Assembly: GCF_900188235.1 (NCBI RefSeq)
Contig: NZ_FZNT01000002.1
Span: 310,001 to 374,000 of the forward strand
Length of the DNA: 64,000 nt
Reading direction: 5' to 3'
Origin: Lutibacter agarilyticus
Lineage (GTDB): Bacteria > Bacteroidota > Bacteroidia > Flavobacteriales > Flavobacteriaceae
Within the stretch, counting starts at the first letter, position 1. Each line of letters begins with the position of its first letter. The notes beneath the pieces were generated by a model that searched no databases, was not told where the DNA came from, and was given only the letters and a program-made list of their open reading frames with translations. Shown one piece after another: positions 52,097 to 60,402 of the stretch. A program made the position numbers and the translations under genes.

Positions 52097-52873
52097 ATGA
52101 AAAAAAATATAAGTATTTTTGGTTGTGGTTGGTTAGGATTTCCTTTAGCCCAAAGCTTTGTAAATAAAGGTTTTTTCGTAAAAGGTTCTACAACTTCCGA
52201 AGAAAAAATTGAAGTACTTAAATCCAATAATATTGAACCTTTTCTTTTCAATTTAGAAGAACTTCCCAACAATATATTAGACTTTTTAAATTCAGAAATT
52301 TTAATTGTAAATATTCCTTCAAAAAATATTGAAGGATTTAAAAACCTAATTACGTTTATTGAAAAATCGAGCATCAAAAAAGTACTGTTTGTAAGCTCAA
52401 CCTCTGTTTTTGAAAGTGCTAAAGAAATTATTACTGAAGCAACCATTTTAAAAGACTGTCCGTTAAAAGATATTGAAGAATTATTTCAAAAAAACACCCA
52501 TTTTAAAACAACCATTCTTCGATTTTCAGGATTGTTAGGTTACCAAAGAAAACCGGGAAATTGGTTTAAAAACGGCAAAGTTATCCCAAATCCTGAAGGT
52601 GTTGTAAATATGATTCATCAAGATGATTGTATTGAAATTATAAAACAACTGGTTTTACAAAATTGTTGGAATGATACTTTTAATGCCAGTGCAGACACGC
52701 ATCCAAAACGACGAGATTTTTACACCAAAGCATTTTTAGAAGTAGGTAGAACTATGCCTATTTTCAATGAAAATGATAAAAAATCGATCAAAATTATTGG
52801 AAATGAAAAGCTTAAAAAAACTTTAAATTTCGAATTTAAATATCCAAATTTAATGCAATTACCAAGTCATTAA
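52097..52873 (+). CDS. NAD(P)-binding SDR-like protein (YeeZ-like)
   Basis: A 258-residue Rossmann-fold protein. It starts KNISIFGCGWLGFPLAQSFV, with the GxGxxG variant GCGWLG typical of YeeZ/atypical SDR proteins. It has VLFVSSTSVFESAKEI, LRFSGLLGYQRKPGNW and a mid HQDDCIEIIKQL. The normal Tyr-x3-Lys pair is not evident, so catalysis is doubtful. It lies 24 bases after the LysE gene, likely in the same operon. Confidence 0.8.
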   Translation: MKKNISIFGCGWLGFPLAQSFVNKGFFVKGSTTSEEKIEVLKSNNIEPFLFNLEELPNNILDFLNSEILIVNIPSKNIEGFKNLITFIEKSSIKKVLFVSSTSVFESAKEIITEATILKDCPLKDIEELFQKNTHFKTTILRFSGLLGYQRKPGNWFKNGKVIPNPEGVVNMIHQDDCIEIIKQLVLQNCWNDTFNASADTHPKRRDFYTKAFLEVGRTMPIFNENDKKSIKIIGNEKLKKTLNFEFKYPNLMQLPSH

Positions 52874-52954
52874 TTAGCTTTAGTTAGTAAATTTAATTGA
52901 TTCTGAAAATTTTATACTGTACCTTTAGAATGCTTAATTTTCAATTCTAAAAAA

Positions 52955-53338
52955 ATGGAAACTTCAACCTTAATAGCAAAAATTATAGGATTAATATACC
53001 TTTCGTTTGGCGTAGGAATTTTACTAAATGGCAATTATTATAAAAAAGAAATTCCAAAATTATTAGAAAATACTGCTTACTTAATTCTAGGTGGTTTTAT
53101 GGCGATTATTTTTGGGGTACTTATTATTGAAAATCATAATTATTGGGTTAAAAATTGGACCGTTTTAATTACCATTATAGGTTGGGTAGCACTTATAAAA
53201 GGAATATTATTATTGGCATTTCCAACAGTAATTTCTATGTATAAATCATTTTTTAGTATTCCTAAATTATATGCTATTTTAGGTGTTTTAATTGTTGTTT
53301 TTGGATTGTTTTTCACCTATTTCGGGTATTTTCATTAA
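52955..53338 (+). CDS. small integral membrane protein of unknown function
   Basis: A 127-residue protein with four predicted membrane helices: about 6-24, 40-58, 68-88 and 102-124, joined by short polar loops. I do not recognise a family. A near-consensus -7 box (TACCTTTA) lies just upstream of the ATG, suggesting separate transcription. Confidence 0.7.
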   Translation: METSTLIAKIIGLIYLSFGVGILLNGNYYKKEIPKLLENTAYLILGGFMAIIFGVLIIENHNYWVKNWTVLITIIGWVALIKGILLLAFPTVISMYKSFFSIPKLYAILGVLIVVFGLFFTYFGYFH

Positions 53339-53410
53339 AAAAACGACTAAAGTTTAGTTAAATCTTAAAATTATTTGACAAATGTCATAAACTTAATAAC
53401 TCGACTTATT

Positions 53411-53418
53411 TACATTTG
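53411..53418 (+). promoter_or_regulatory. -7 box of the nitrobindin-like gene
   Basis: TACATTTG is a full match to TAnnTTTG, 16 bases before the ATG at 53435. Confidence 0.55.
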
Positions 53419-53434
53419 ATAAAATTTAAAAAAA

Positions 53435-54004
53435 ATGAGTGAAATTATAGAAATAAATTACGGGCCGTTGGCTGCTTTAATTGGTGTTTGGAAAGGTGAT
53501 AAAGGAATAGATATTGCTCCAGAATCTGATGGTACTGAAGAAAACCCGTATTACGAAACAATTACTTTTGAAGAAGGTGGCGATTTAACCAATGGTGAAG
53601 AACAAGTTTTGGCTGTATTGCATTACCGAAAAATTGTAAAGCGTAAATCTGACGATGGAATTTTTCACGATGAAACAGGTTATTGGATGTGGGACGCAAA
53701 AGAAAATGTAATTATGCATTCTTTAAATATTCCTAGAGCTGTAAGCTTATTAGCTGGTGCAAAATTAAACGATTCAAATTATAAAAACGGAAAACTTTCT
53801 ATTGATATTTCCGCAGGAATTGATAATGAAGATTGGGGCATTGTACAATCGCCTTTTATGAAACAAAAAGCCTTAACAAAAAACTACCGTCAAGAGCTTA
53901 CTGTTGAAAATGGAAAAATGATTTGTTCTGAAACCACTATGCTAGAAATTTATGGAAGAGCGTTTGAACATACCGATAAAAACGAATTAACACTTCAATC
54001 ATAA
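53435..54004 (+). CDS. heme-binding beta-barrel (nitrobindin/THAP4-like) protein
   Basis: A 189-residue protein resembling the FABP-like nitrobindin family (DUF1794). The early GPLAALIGVWKGDKGIDIAP matches the GxWxGxG signature, followed by alternating strands (YYETITFEEGGDLTNGEEQV, VLAVLHYRKIVKRKSDDGIF, HDETGYWMWDAKENVIMHSL). The His in FEHTDKNEL near the end could be the heme ligand of nitrobindins. Family members bind heme and nitric oxide or are thought to bind lipids; the ligand here is inferred. It is a single gene. Confidence 0.78.
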   Translation: MSEIIEINYGPLAALIGVWKGDKGIDIAPESDGTEENPYYETITFEEGGDLTNGEEQVLAVLHYRKIVKRKSDDGIFHDETGYWMWDAKENVIMHSLNIPRAVSLLAGAKLNDSNYKNGKLSIDISAGIDNEDWGIVQSPFMKQKALTKNYRQELTVENGKMICSETTMLEIYGRAFEHTDKNELTLQS

Positions 54005-54059
54005 AAAGGGAACTCAATTGCCTTTTATTGGTAATATTTACGTTGTATTAACTAATTTA

Positions 54060-54093
54060 TAACCAAAAAACTAGTAGTTTTTTGGTTATTTTT
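54060..54093 (+). terminator. terminator overlapping the next promoter
   Basis: TAACCAAAAAACTA (54060-54073) and TAGTTTTTTGGTTA (54075-54088) are perfect inverted arms around one G, followed by a short T-run. The right arm shares bases with the -7 box of the peptidase gene. Confidence 0.65.
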
Positions 54094-54094
54094 G
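54087..54094 (+). promoter_or_regulatory. -7 box of the prolyl oligopeptidase gene
   Basis: TATTTTTG matches TAnnTTTG, 22 bases before the ATG at 54117. It begins inside the right arm of the preceding hairpin. Confidence 0.5.
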
Positions 54095-54116
54095 TTTCGA
54101 ACAAATTACAATTATC

Positions 54117-56258
54117 ATGAAAAAATATTTTTTATTAACACTCATTGGAATTTTTATGTTCTCTTGTAAGAATGCTGATGCGCCAAAAACTGCCAAATTG
54201 AAATACCCTGCAACAAAAAAAGTAGACACAATTACCAACTATTTTGGTACTGATGTAAAAGATCCTTACCGTTGGCTAGAAGACGATATGTCTGATGAAA
54301 CTGCTGCTTGGGTAAGTGCTGAAAATGAAACAACTTTTGGTTATTTAGCACAAATTCCTTATCGTGAAGCTTTAAAAAATAGATTAGAAAAATTATGGAA
54401 TTATGAAAAAGTAGGTTCCCCTTTTATTGAAGGAAATTATACTTACTTCTACAAAAATAACGGCTTACAAAATCAATATGTATTGTATCGGTTTAAAAAA
54501 GATGAAGAGCCTGAGGTGTTTTTAGATCCTAATACATTTTCAAAAGATGGTACTACTTCATTGTCTGAAATTTCGTTTTCAAAAAATGGAAAATTAGTTG
54601 CTTATACCATTTCTGAAGGAGGTTCAGACTGGCGTAAAGTTATTATTATGGATGCCATTTCAAAAGAAATTAAAGAAGATACGCTTATTGATGTAAAATT
54701 TAGCCAATTGGCTTGGCACGGAAATAAAGGAATTTTTTATTCAAGTTATGAAAAACCTAAAGGAAGCGAATTATCTGCAAAAACCGATCAACATCGCTTG
54801 TTTTACCACAAACTTGGAACTGCTCAAAAAGAGGATGAAATTATTTTTGGAGACAAAGAAAAAAGGAGATATGTAAACGGATCTGTAACTGAAGATGGAA
54901 AATTTTTAATTATTAGCGCTTCGGTTTCTACTTCTGGAAATGAATTATATTATAAAAGTTTACTAACTAAAAACAGTAACATAAAACCTATTATTTTAGG
55001 CTTTGAATATGATACTTCTGTATTAGATCACAAAGGAAATAAGTTTTTATTGGTAACCAATGTTGATGCACCTAATAAACGTGTTGTTGCAGCTCCGGTA
55101 CACAAACCTATGTCTGAAAATTGGGTAGACATTATTCCTGAAACAAAAAATGTTTTATCGCCTTCAAAAGCAAGTGGTTTTATTTTTGCTAAATATATGG
55201 TTGATGCTGTTTCACAAGTAAAACAATACGATTACAAAGGAAAATTAGTTCGTGAAATTAAATTGCCAGGGGTTGGTACTGTTGGTGGTTTTGGTGGAAA
55301 AAAGAATGCTAAAACATTGTATTATTCATTTTCAAATTACATTACGCCAGGTTCTATTTACTCTTTTGAACCTAAGAAAGGGATTTCTAACTTATACAAA
55401 AAACCAGCAATCGATTTTAATTCTGATAATTACGAAACCAAACAAGTTTTTTATACTTCAAAAGACGGTACAAAGGTTCCTATGATTATTTCTTACAAAA
55501 AAGGAACAGAACTAAATGGCAAAAACCCAACTATTTTATATGGTTATGGTGGTTTTAATATTAGTTTAACTCCAAGTTTTAGTATTGCAAATGCTGTTTG
55601 GATGGAACAAGGCGGAATTTACGCTGTACCAAATTTACGTGGTGGTGGAGAATATGGTAAAGTTTGGCACAAAGCAGGTACTAAATTGCAAAAACAAAAC
55701 GTATTCGACGATTTTATTGCAGCTGCGGAATATTTAATAGAAAACAACTACACCTCATCAGAATATTTAGCTATTAGAGGTGGTTCTAACGGAGGTTTAT
55801 TGGTTGGTGCTGTAATGACACAAAGACCCGATTTAATGAAAGTAGCATTGCCTGCTGTTGGTGTTATGGATATGTTGCGTTACCATACATTTACTGCGGG
55901 TGCTGGTTGGGCGTATGACTACGGAACTGCAGAAGATTCTAAAGAAATGTTTGACTATTTAAAAGGATATTCTCCGGTACATAATGTAAAAGAAGGTGTT
56001 GCATATCCTGCAACTATGGTAACTACCGGTGATCACGATGACCGTGTAGTTCCTGCACATTCATTTAAATTTGCGGCTGAATTACAAGACAAACAAACGG
56101 GAGATAATCCAACCTTAATTCGTATTGAAACCAATGCTGGTCACGGAGCAGGAACACCTGTTTCTAAAACTATTGAACAATACGCTGATATTTTTGGATT
56201 TACCTTGTACAATATGGGTTTTAAAGAATTACCAAGTGAAACAAAAGTAAAAGGGTAG
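54117..56258 (+). CDS. prolyl oligopeptidase family lipoprotein (S9A)
   Basis: A 713-residue serine peptidase with lipobox GIFMFSC (Cys near residue 17), so it is probably exported and anchored. An N-terminal propeller (about 60-420) opens with DVKDPYRWLEDDMSDETAAW, typical of S9A. The alpha/beta-hydrolase domain has the Ser in RGGSNGGLL, Asp in VTTGDHDDRVVPAHS and His in TNAGHGAGTP. It cleaves short peptides after proline. Length (about 700) fits. A composite terminator follows. Confidence 0.95.
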   Translation: MKKYFLLTLIGIFMFSCKNADAPKTAKLKYPATKKVDTITNYFGTDVKDPYRWLEDDMSDETAAWVSAENETTFGYLAQIPYREALKNRLEKLWNYEKVGSPFIEGNYTYFYKNNGLQNQYVLYRFKKDEEPEVFLDPNTFSKDGTTSLSEISFSKNGKLVAYTISEGGSDWRKVIIMDAISKEIKEDTLIDVKFSQLAWHGNKGIFYSSYEKPKGSELSAKTDQHRLFYHKLGTAQKEDEIIFGDKEKRRYVNGSVTEDGKFLIISASVSTSGNELYYKSLLTKNSNIKPIILGFEYDTSVLDHKGNKFLLVTNVDAPNKRVVAAPVHKPMSENWVDIIPETKNVLSPSKASGFIFAKYMVDAVSQVKQYDYKGKLVREIKLPGVGTVGGFGGKKNAKTLYYSFSNYITPGSIYSFEPKKGISNLYKKPAIDFNSDNYETKQVFYTSKDGTKVPMIISYKKGTELNGKNPTILYGYGGFNISLTPSFSIANAVWMEQGGIYAVPNLRGGGEYGKVWHKAGTKLQKQNVFDDFIAAAEYLIENNYTSSEYLAIRGGSNGGLLVGAVMTQRPDLMKVALPAVGVMDMLRYHTFTAGAGWAYDYGTAEDSKEMFDYLKGYSPVHNVKEGVAYPATMVTTGDHDDRVVPAHSFKFAAELQDKQTGDNPTLIRIETNAGHGAGTPVSKTIEQYADIFGFTLYNMGFKELPSETKVKG

Positions 56259-56272
56259 TTTCTTAAATTTAT

Positions 56273-56453
56273 AAAGGCTGTTTAAAAAGTATTGAAACCG
56301 TCATTCTGAACTTGATTCAGAATCTCACCATACTGATAATCAATTAGTATGCGAACCTGAAATCGAAGATTCACGAATTCCATACTCTAAAATAAAAAAT
56401 GGATAAGTAAACAAGTTCAGGTTGACAAAAATACTACTTTTTAAACAGCCTTT
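56273..56453. terminator. composite palindromic element, second copy, bidirectional terminator
   Basis: A 19-base perfect inverted repeat, AAAGGCTGTTTAAAAAGTA at 56273-56291 and its complement at 56435-56453, encloses 143 bases. The inner part has AACCGTCATTCTGAACTTGA, TCAGAATCTCA and AAGTTCAGGTTGA, as in the 34.7-kb copy. A T-run follows the right arm. It separates the convergent peptidase and ATPase genes. Confidence 0.78.
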
Positions 56454-56455
56454 TT

Positions 56456-57910
56456 TTAATGGGTAATAGCCATTGATATATTAAATTTCCTCTCAACTGC
56501 ATTTCTTCCAACTGTATAACAATAAAGACTACTTGGTGTAAAATCATACATTAAACCATCATCTTCTTTAATTTCCTCAATATTAAGTGTAGTTACTAAA
56601 GTTCTATCCAAATTATTCTTTTTACAAAAAGATTTAAGATTGGATAATTTATTCAAACTTTTAACATAACGATTACTCCATTTAATTTCTACAGCCCAAA
56701 TTGGTTTTTGCTTTTCATTTGAAAGCCTAACAATATCTACTTCTCCGCTTTTCCATCTTGCATAATAAGGGGTAAATTCAGTATTATGACCCCATTGAGA
56801 AAAAATAGCAGTTTCAACCATATTACCTATAAATTCATCATCTTTTTCAATAGGCGCAAATAAAGCACCTCTTAAAGATGGATTTGTCAAATATATTTTA
56901 AAAGAAGTAGCTCTTTTAAATTTTTTTGCATTTTGATCAATTTTATTAATAACACGAATCAAAAAAGCTGCTTCTAAATATTCAATATATTTTTTAATCG
57001 TATTTTTTGCTACACCAGAATTTATTGAAAGTTGTTCATAAGTAAATTCATTTCCTGAATTATAGGCAATAGTTGTAAATAAGGCATTCAACTCCTGTAC
57101 ATCCTGAATACCATAAAGACTAGGTAAATCTCTTAAAAGAACTTTATCTATAATATCACTTCTAATATATCTTCCAGGATCCGATTGCATTTCTTTTGAC
57201 AAAGAAAGCTCTGGATATCCACCAAAATTAATGTAATTTAAAAAATGTTGGTTAAACTCCTCAATATTATCTGTTTGAAAATAGTTTCCTTTTACACCTT
57301 TCCATTCTTTACTTGTTAATTTTATTAAATGTGATAAATTTTTTAAATCTATATATTCATGAAAAGTTAATGGAGGTAACATAAAATCTGTAAATCTTCC
57401 TGCGCCAGATTCATTACTTTTTAGTTTTAAAGCTGCTGCAGCTGAGCCAGATACTATAAATTTTATTTTGTGATAACTATCAACTAACGTTTTTAAATGT
57501 ATTTCCCAATTTTTCAGATATTGAATCTCATCAAAAATGATGTAATGTTCTTCAGAAGCAATTTTACTATTTATCTCTAAAAAATGTATCAACATTTCTT
57601 CTAATGAAAGTCCAGTATATATAGGATTCTCAATAGATAGATAAACAATATTTTTTGGAGGAACATTATTATTTATTAAATCTTGAACTAAATGAAAAAG
57701 CATTACGGTTTTACCAACTCTTCTAGGCCCCATTAATACAACAGCCCTTTTCACGTTCTTTTCATAAACTAACGGCGCAAAAAGATCAAAATAAAGTCGT
57801 TTCTTCATTGAAGAATAATACTCATCTATTTTAGATGTTTTCCACCAAGGATTCTCAAATTTAATTTTATTAATTACCTGTTCTTTTGAAAAATATTTTA
57901 AATTAGCCAT
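56456..57910 (-). CDS. AAA-family ATPase with C-terminal DUF4143 domain
   Basis: A 484-residue protein of the AAA_14/DUF4143 type. Walker A MGPRRVGKTVMLFHL near residue 61, Walker B YIIFDEIQYLKNWE, sensor region FIVSGSAAAALKLKS and GRFTDFMLPPLTFHEY. The C-terminal half has the DUF4143 part ending with FTPYYARWKSGEVDIVRL and WAVEIKWSNR, a restriction-endonuclease-like fold without an obvious full catalytic set. The family is widespread, often horizontally acquired, and of unknown function. It has its own promoter with a dyad. Confidence 0.9.
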   Translation of the reverse strand: MANLKYFSKEQVINKIKFENPWWKTSKIDEYYSSMKKRLYFDLFAPLVYEKNVKRAVVLMGPRRVGKTVMLFHLVQDLINNNVPPKNIVYLSIENPIYTGLSLEEMLIHFLEINSKIASEEHYIIFDEIQYLKNWEIHLKTLVDSYHKIKFIVSGSAAAALKLKSNESGAGRFTDFMLPPLTFHEYIDLKNLSHLIKLTSKEWKGVKGNYFQTDNIEEFNQHFLNYINFGGYPELSLSKEMQSDPGRYIRSDIIDKVLLRDLPSLYGIQDVQELNALFTTIAYNSGNEFTYEQLSINSGVAKNTIKKYIEYLEAAFLIRVINKIDQNAKKFKRATSFKIYLTNPSLRGALFAPIEKDDEFIGNMVETAIFSQWGHNTEFTPYYARWKSGEVDIVRLSNEKQKPIWAVEIKWSNRYVKSLNKLSNLKSFCKKNNLDRTLVTTLNIEEIKEDDGLMYDFTPSSLYCYTVGRNAVERKFNISMAITH

Positions 57911-57939
57911 AAATAAGGTTATTTAATTAACTCTATTTA

Positions 57940-57979
57940 CAAATATAACCAAATAAGATTAAAAATTTGATCTTATTTG
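57940..57979 (-). promoter_or_regulatory. promoter and dyad upstream of the ATPase gene
   Basis: On the minus strand the -7 box TATATTTG reads 57947 to 57940, 29 bases before the ATG. Directly upstream, CAAATAAGAT (57950-57959) and ATCTTATTTG (57970-57979) form a perfect 10-base dyad with a 10-base spacer, over the expected -33 region. Confidence 0.55.
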
Positions 57980-57984
57980 ATTTT

Positions 57985-58440
57985 TTATAAAATTTCAATT
58001 ACAACAGCCTGATTAAAAGGTATTAAATCGCCTATTTTTTTTCCTAATAACTGTTTTCCTATGGGAGATTGTGCTGAAACTACAAAATAATCGTGTTGTT
58101 CAACCACCACTTTACCAACGCTAATAGCTAAAAAATAAATGCCTTTAGTTGTTTTAATCAAGCTTCCTAAACAAACAACTTCCGAAGTATATTCAATCGT
58201 TATTTTATTTAAAACTTCTTGCATCAAGTTCACTTCAGCCAATTGCTGACCTGCTTTTTCCATTTCTAATTGAATCATTGCTCTTCCTGTTTCGTGCTTA
58301 TCACCTGCTGAACTTTTGGTTTCAGAAAATAAGTCGTTTTTGTTTGAAGCAATACTTTTTGAAATGGTTGTGTGCTTGTTTTCAACAAAATGAATACAAG
58401 CATTTAATAATTGCTGTTTTATGTTTAAATCTTTCTTCAT
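57985..58440 (-). CDS. GreA/GreB-family transcription elongation factor-like protein
   Basis: A 151-residue protein. The C-terminal half (about 75-151) matches the Gre C-terminal domain: GSLIKTTKGIYFLAISVGKV and VSAQSPIGKQLLGKKIGDLI. The N-terminal half is helical (KHETGRAMIQLEMEKAGQQL) but shorter than the coiled coil of true GreA, and the acidic tip pair of GreA (DxxE) is not clear. Such proteins bind RNA polymerase in the secondary channel and may compete with GreA. The family is often mislabelled as 3-oxoacyl-ACP synthase. Confidence 0.82.
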   Translation of the reverse strand: MKKDLNIKQQLLNACIHFVENKHTTISKSIASNKNDLFSETKSSAGDKHETGRAMIQLEMEKAGQQLAEVNLMQEVLNKITIEYTSEVVCLGSLIKTTKGIYFLAISVGKVVVEQHDYFVVSAQSPIGKQLLGKKIGDLIPFNQAVVIEIL

Positions 58441-58468
58441 ATAGAATGGTTGTAAAAATAACTATTCC

Positions 58469-58476
58469 TAATTTTG
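58469..58476 (+). promoter_or_regulatory. -7 box of the radical SAM gene
   Basis: TAATTTTG matches TAnnTTTG, 16 bases before the ATG at 58493, with a TTG at 58450-58452 upstream. Confidence 0.5.
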
Positions 58477-58492
58477 CAAAACAAACAATTCA

Positions 58493-59425
58493 ATGAAAAT
58501 TACAGGAAAACGATATTTAGATTATAGTTCATTCATTAAATTACATTTTGGTGAACGTGTACAAAAAATTTCATTAGATATTGGTTTTTCGTGTCCAAAC
58601 CGTGATGGTTCTAAAGGATTTGGAGGTTGTACCTACTGCAATAATAACACCTTTAATCCAGATTACTGCGAACCACAAAAAAGCGTAAAACAACAGTTAG
58701 AACATGGTATTGAATTCTTTTCAAGAAAAGGAAAAAATAACAAATACTTAGCTTATTTTCAAGCGTATACAAATACCTATTCCGATTTTGAATCGCTTAA
58801 AAAATTGTACGATGAAGCCTTGAGTGTACCTAAAGTTGTTGGATTGGTAATTGGTACACGTCCTGATTGTATTTCCAAAGAAATTATTAATTATTTAGAT
58901 AAATTGTCTAAAAAATACTTTATTTCATTAGAATTCGGTGTTGAAAGTACCAACGAAAAAACTTTATTGGAAGTAAATCGTTGCCATACGTTTGAAGAAA
59001 CCAAAGCCACTTATGAATTGTGCAGAAACAAAGGTTTTCACTTAGGTGCACATATAATTTTAGGCTTACCTGGTGAAACTAAAGAAGATTTATTACAACA
59101 CGCTTTTGAGCTTTCAAAACTACCAATTGCTACCTTAAAACTGCACCATTTACAAATTGTAAAAAATTCTGTAATGGCGGTACAATACAACCGTAATCCT
59201 GAAAAATTAAATTTATTTACTGCTGAAGATTATATAGAATTTATCGCTGAATTTATTTCAAACATTCGACCAGATATTATTATCGAACGCTTTATTAGCG
59301 AGGCTCCAAAAGACTTGTTAATTGCGCCAAAATGGGGCGGACTTAAAAATTTTGAAATTGTTGCTAAAATTGATAAACTTCTGGTAGAGAAAAATACCTG
59401 GCAAGGAAAAAATTACACAAACTAA
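58493..59425 (+). CDS. TIGR01212-family radical SAM protein (YhcC-like)
   Basis: A 310-residue radical SAM protein. It begins KRYLDYSSFIKLHFGERVQK, and the 4Fe-4S cluster motif is CPNRDGSKGFGGCTYCNNNT (Cys near residues 34, 46 and 49), which is the spacing of the YhcC subgroup, not the canonical CxxxCxxC. It has VGLVIGTRPDCIS and LGAHIILGLPGETKEDLLQH, then HHLQIVKNSVM. The reaction is unknown; YhcC is widespread. It is a single gene. Confidence 0.93.
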   Translation: MKITGKRYLDYSSFIKLHFGERVQKISLDIGFSCPNRDGSKGFGGCTYCNNNTFNPDYCEPQKSVKQQLEHGIEFFSRKGKNNKYLAYFQAYTNTYSDFESLKKLYDEALSVPKVVGLVIGTRPDCISKEIINYLDKLSKKYFISLEFGVESTNEKTLLEVNRCHTFEETKATYELCRNKGFHLGAHIILGLPGETKEDLLQHAFELSKLPIATLKLHHLQIVKNSVMAVQYNRNPEKLNLFTAEDYIEFIAEFISNIRPDIIIERFISEAPKDLLIAPKWGGLKNFEIVAKIDKLLVEKNTWQGKNYTN

Positions 59426-59499
59426 CTTCGTTAAAAAAATTGTAACTTTAATTAGTTGCTTTTAAATATCGTTTTTTACTTATTTCAAAAACCTGGGTT

Positions 59500-60228
59500 T
59501 TGGATTATTTATTATTATTTATTTTATTAGCCTTATTGGCTGAAATTTTAGGAACCATTGGTGGTTTTGGTTCTTCACTATTTTTTATTCCAATAGCTAG
59601 TTTTTTTTTAGATTTTCATTCTGTTTTAGGAATTACCGCAATTTTTCATGTATCAAGTAACATTACGAAAATTGCTTTTTTTAGAAAAGGTTTTGATAAA
59701 AAATTAGTACTTTATTTGGGGATTCCAGCGGTTATTTTTGTAATTATTGGCGCTTATTTAAGTAAGATTATTCAATCTTCAATACTAGAAATTCTGTTGG
59801 CAATTTTTTTAATTGCAACTAGCTTAACTCTTTTATTCTTCAAAAATATGAATATAAAACCTACAACAAAAAACTCGGTTATTGGTGGTGTTTTTTCAGG
59901 CTTAATTGCAGGTTTAATTGGTACTGGAGGTGCTATAAGAGGTTTAACATTAGCTTCATTTAATTTAGGCATGCAAACTTTTATAGCAACTTCTGCATTG
60001 ATAGATTTAGGCATTGATTTTAGCAGAGGCATTGTTTATTATACAAATGGCTATATTCATACACACGACTTATATTTAATTCCATTTTTATTAGTTGCTA
60101 GTATTGTAGGTACGTATATAGGAAAGAAAATACTTGAATCTATTTCCGAAGAAAAATTTAAATCTATGGTGTTATTTTTAATATTAATAACTGGTATTAC
60201 CATACTTATAAAAATTGTATTTTTTTAA
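59500..60228 (+). CDS. TSUP-family permease (TauE/SafE-like)
   Basis: A 242-residue membrane protein with about eight helices. It carries two copies of the family half-motif: EILGTIGGFGSSLFFIPIAS near residue 14 and SGLIAGLIGTGGAIRGLTLA near residue 130. TSUP proteins move sulfite, sulfoacetate or other anions; the substrate is unknown. The start is TTG at 59500, at the first helix; no ATG is near. Confidence 0.88.
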   Translation: MDYLLLFILLALLAEILGTIGGFGSSLFFIPIASFFLDFHSVLGITAIFHVSSNITKIAFFRKGFDKKLVLYLGIPAVIFVIIGAYLSKIIQSSILEILLAIFLIATSLTLLFFKNMNIKPTTKNSVIGGVFSGLIAGLIGTGGAIRGLTLASFNLGMQTFIATSALIDLGIDFSRGIVYYTNGYIHTHDLYLIPFLLVASIVGTYIGKKILESISEEKFKSMVLFLILITGITILIKIVFF

Positions 60229-60402
60229 TAATTATAGGCAGCGTAATAGTGCTATCGAAATAAATTGTAACTTTAAAAAATGTCATTTCTACTAATTCTA
60301 CATATTTCTGAAATGCCTTGGATATTAATTCCGGGTTTGTAACTTTTTTAGCTATTTTCAATTGCTATTTTTAAAATTTTAATCCTTATTAACTTCACAA
60401 TT

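Noticed and set aside
56456-57910. DUF4143 ATPase as part of a mobile island
   Set aside because: It is a single gene between ordinary genes, with no integrase, attachment site or flanking direct repeat visible.
57985-58440. 3-oxoacyl-ACP synthase (a common automatic label for this family)
   Set aside because: There is no thiolase fold or catalytic Cys; the C-terminal half is clearly Gre-like.
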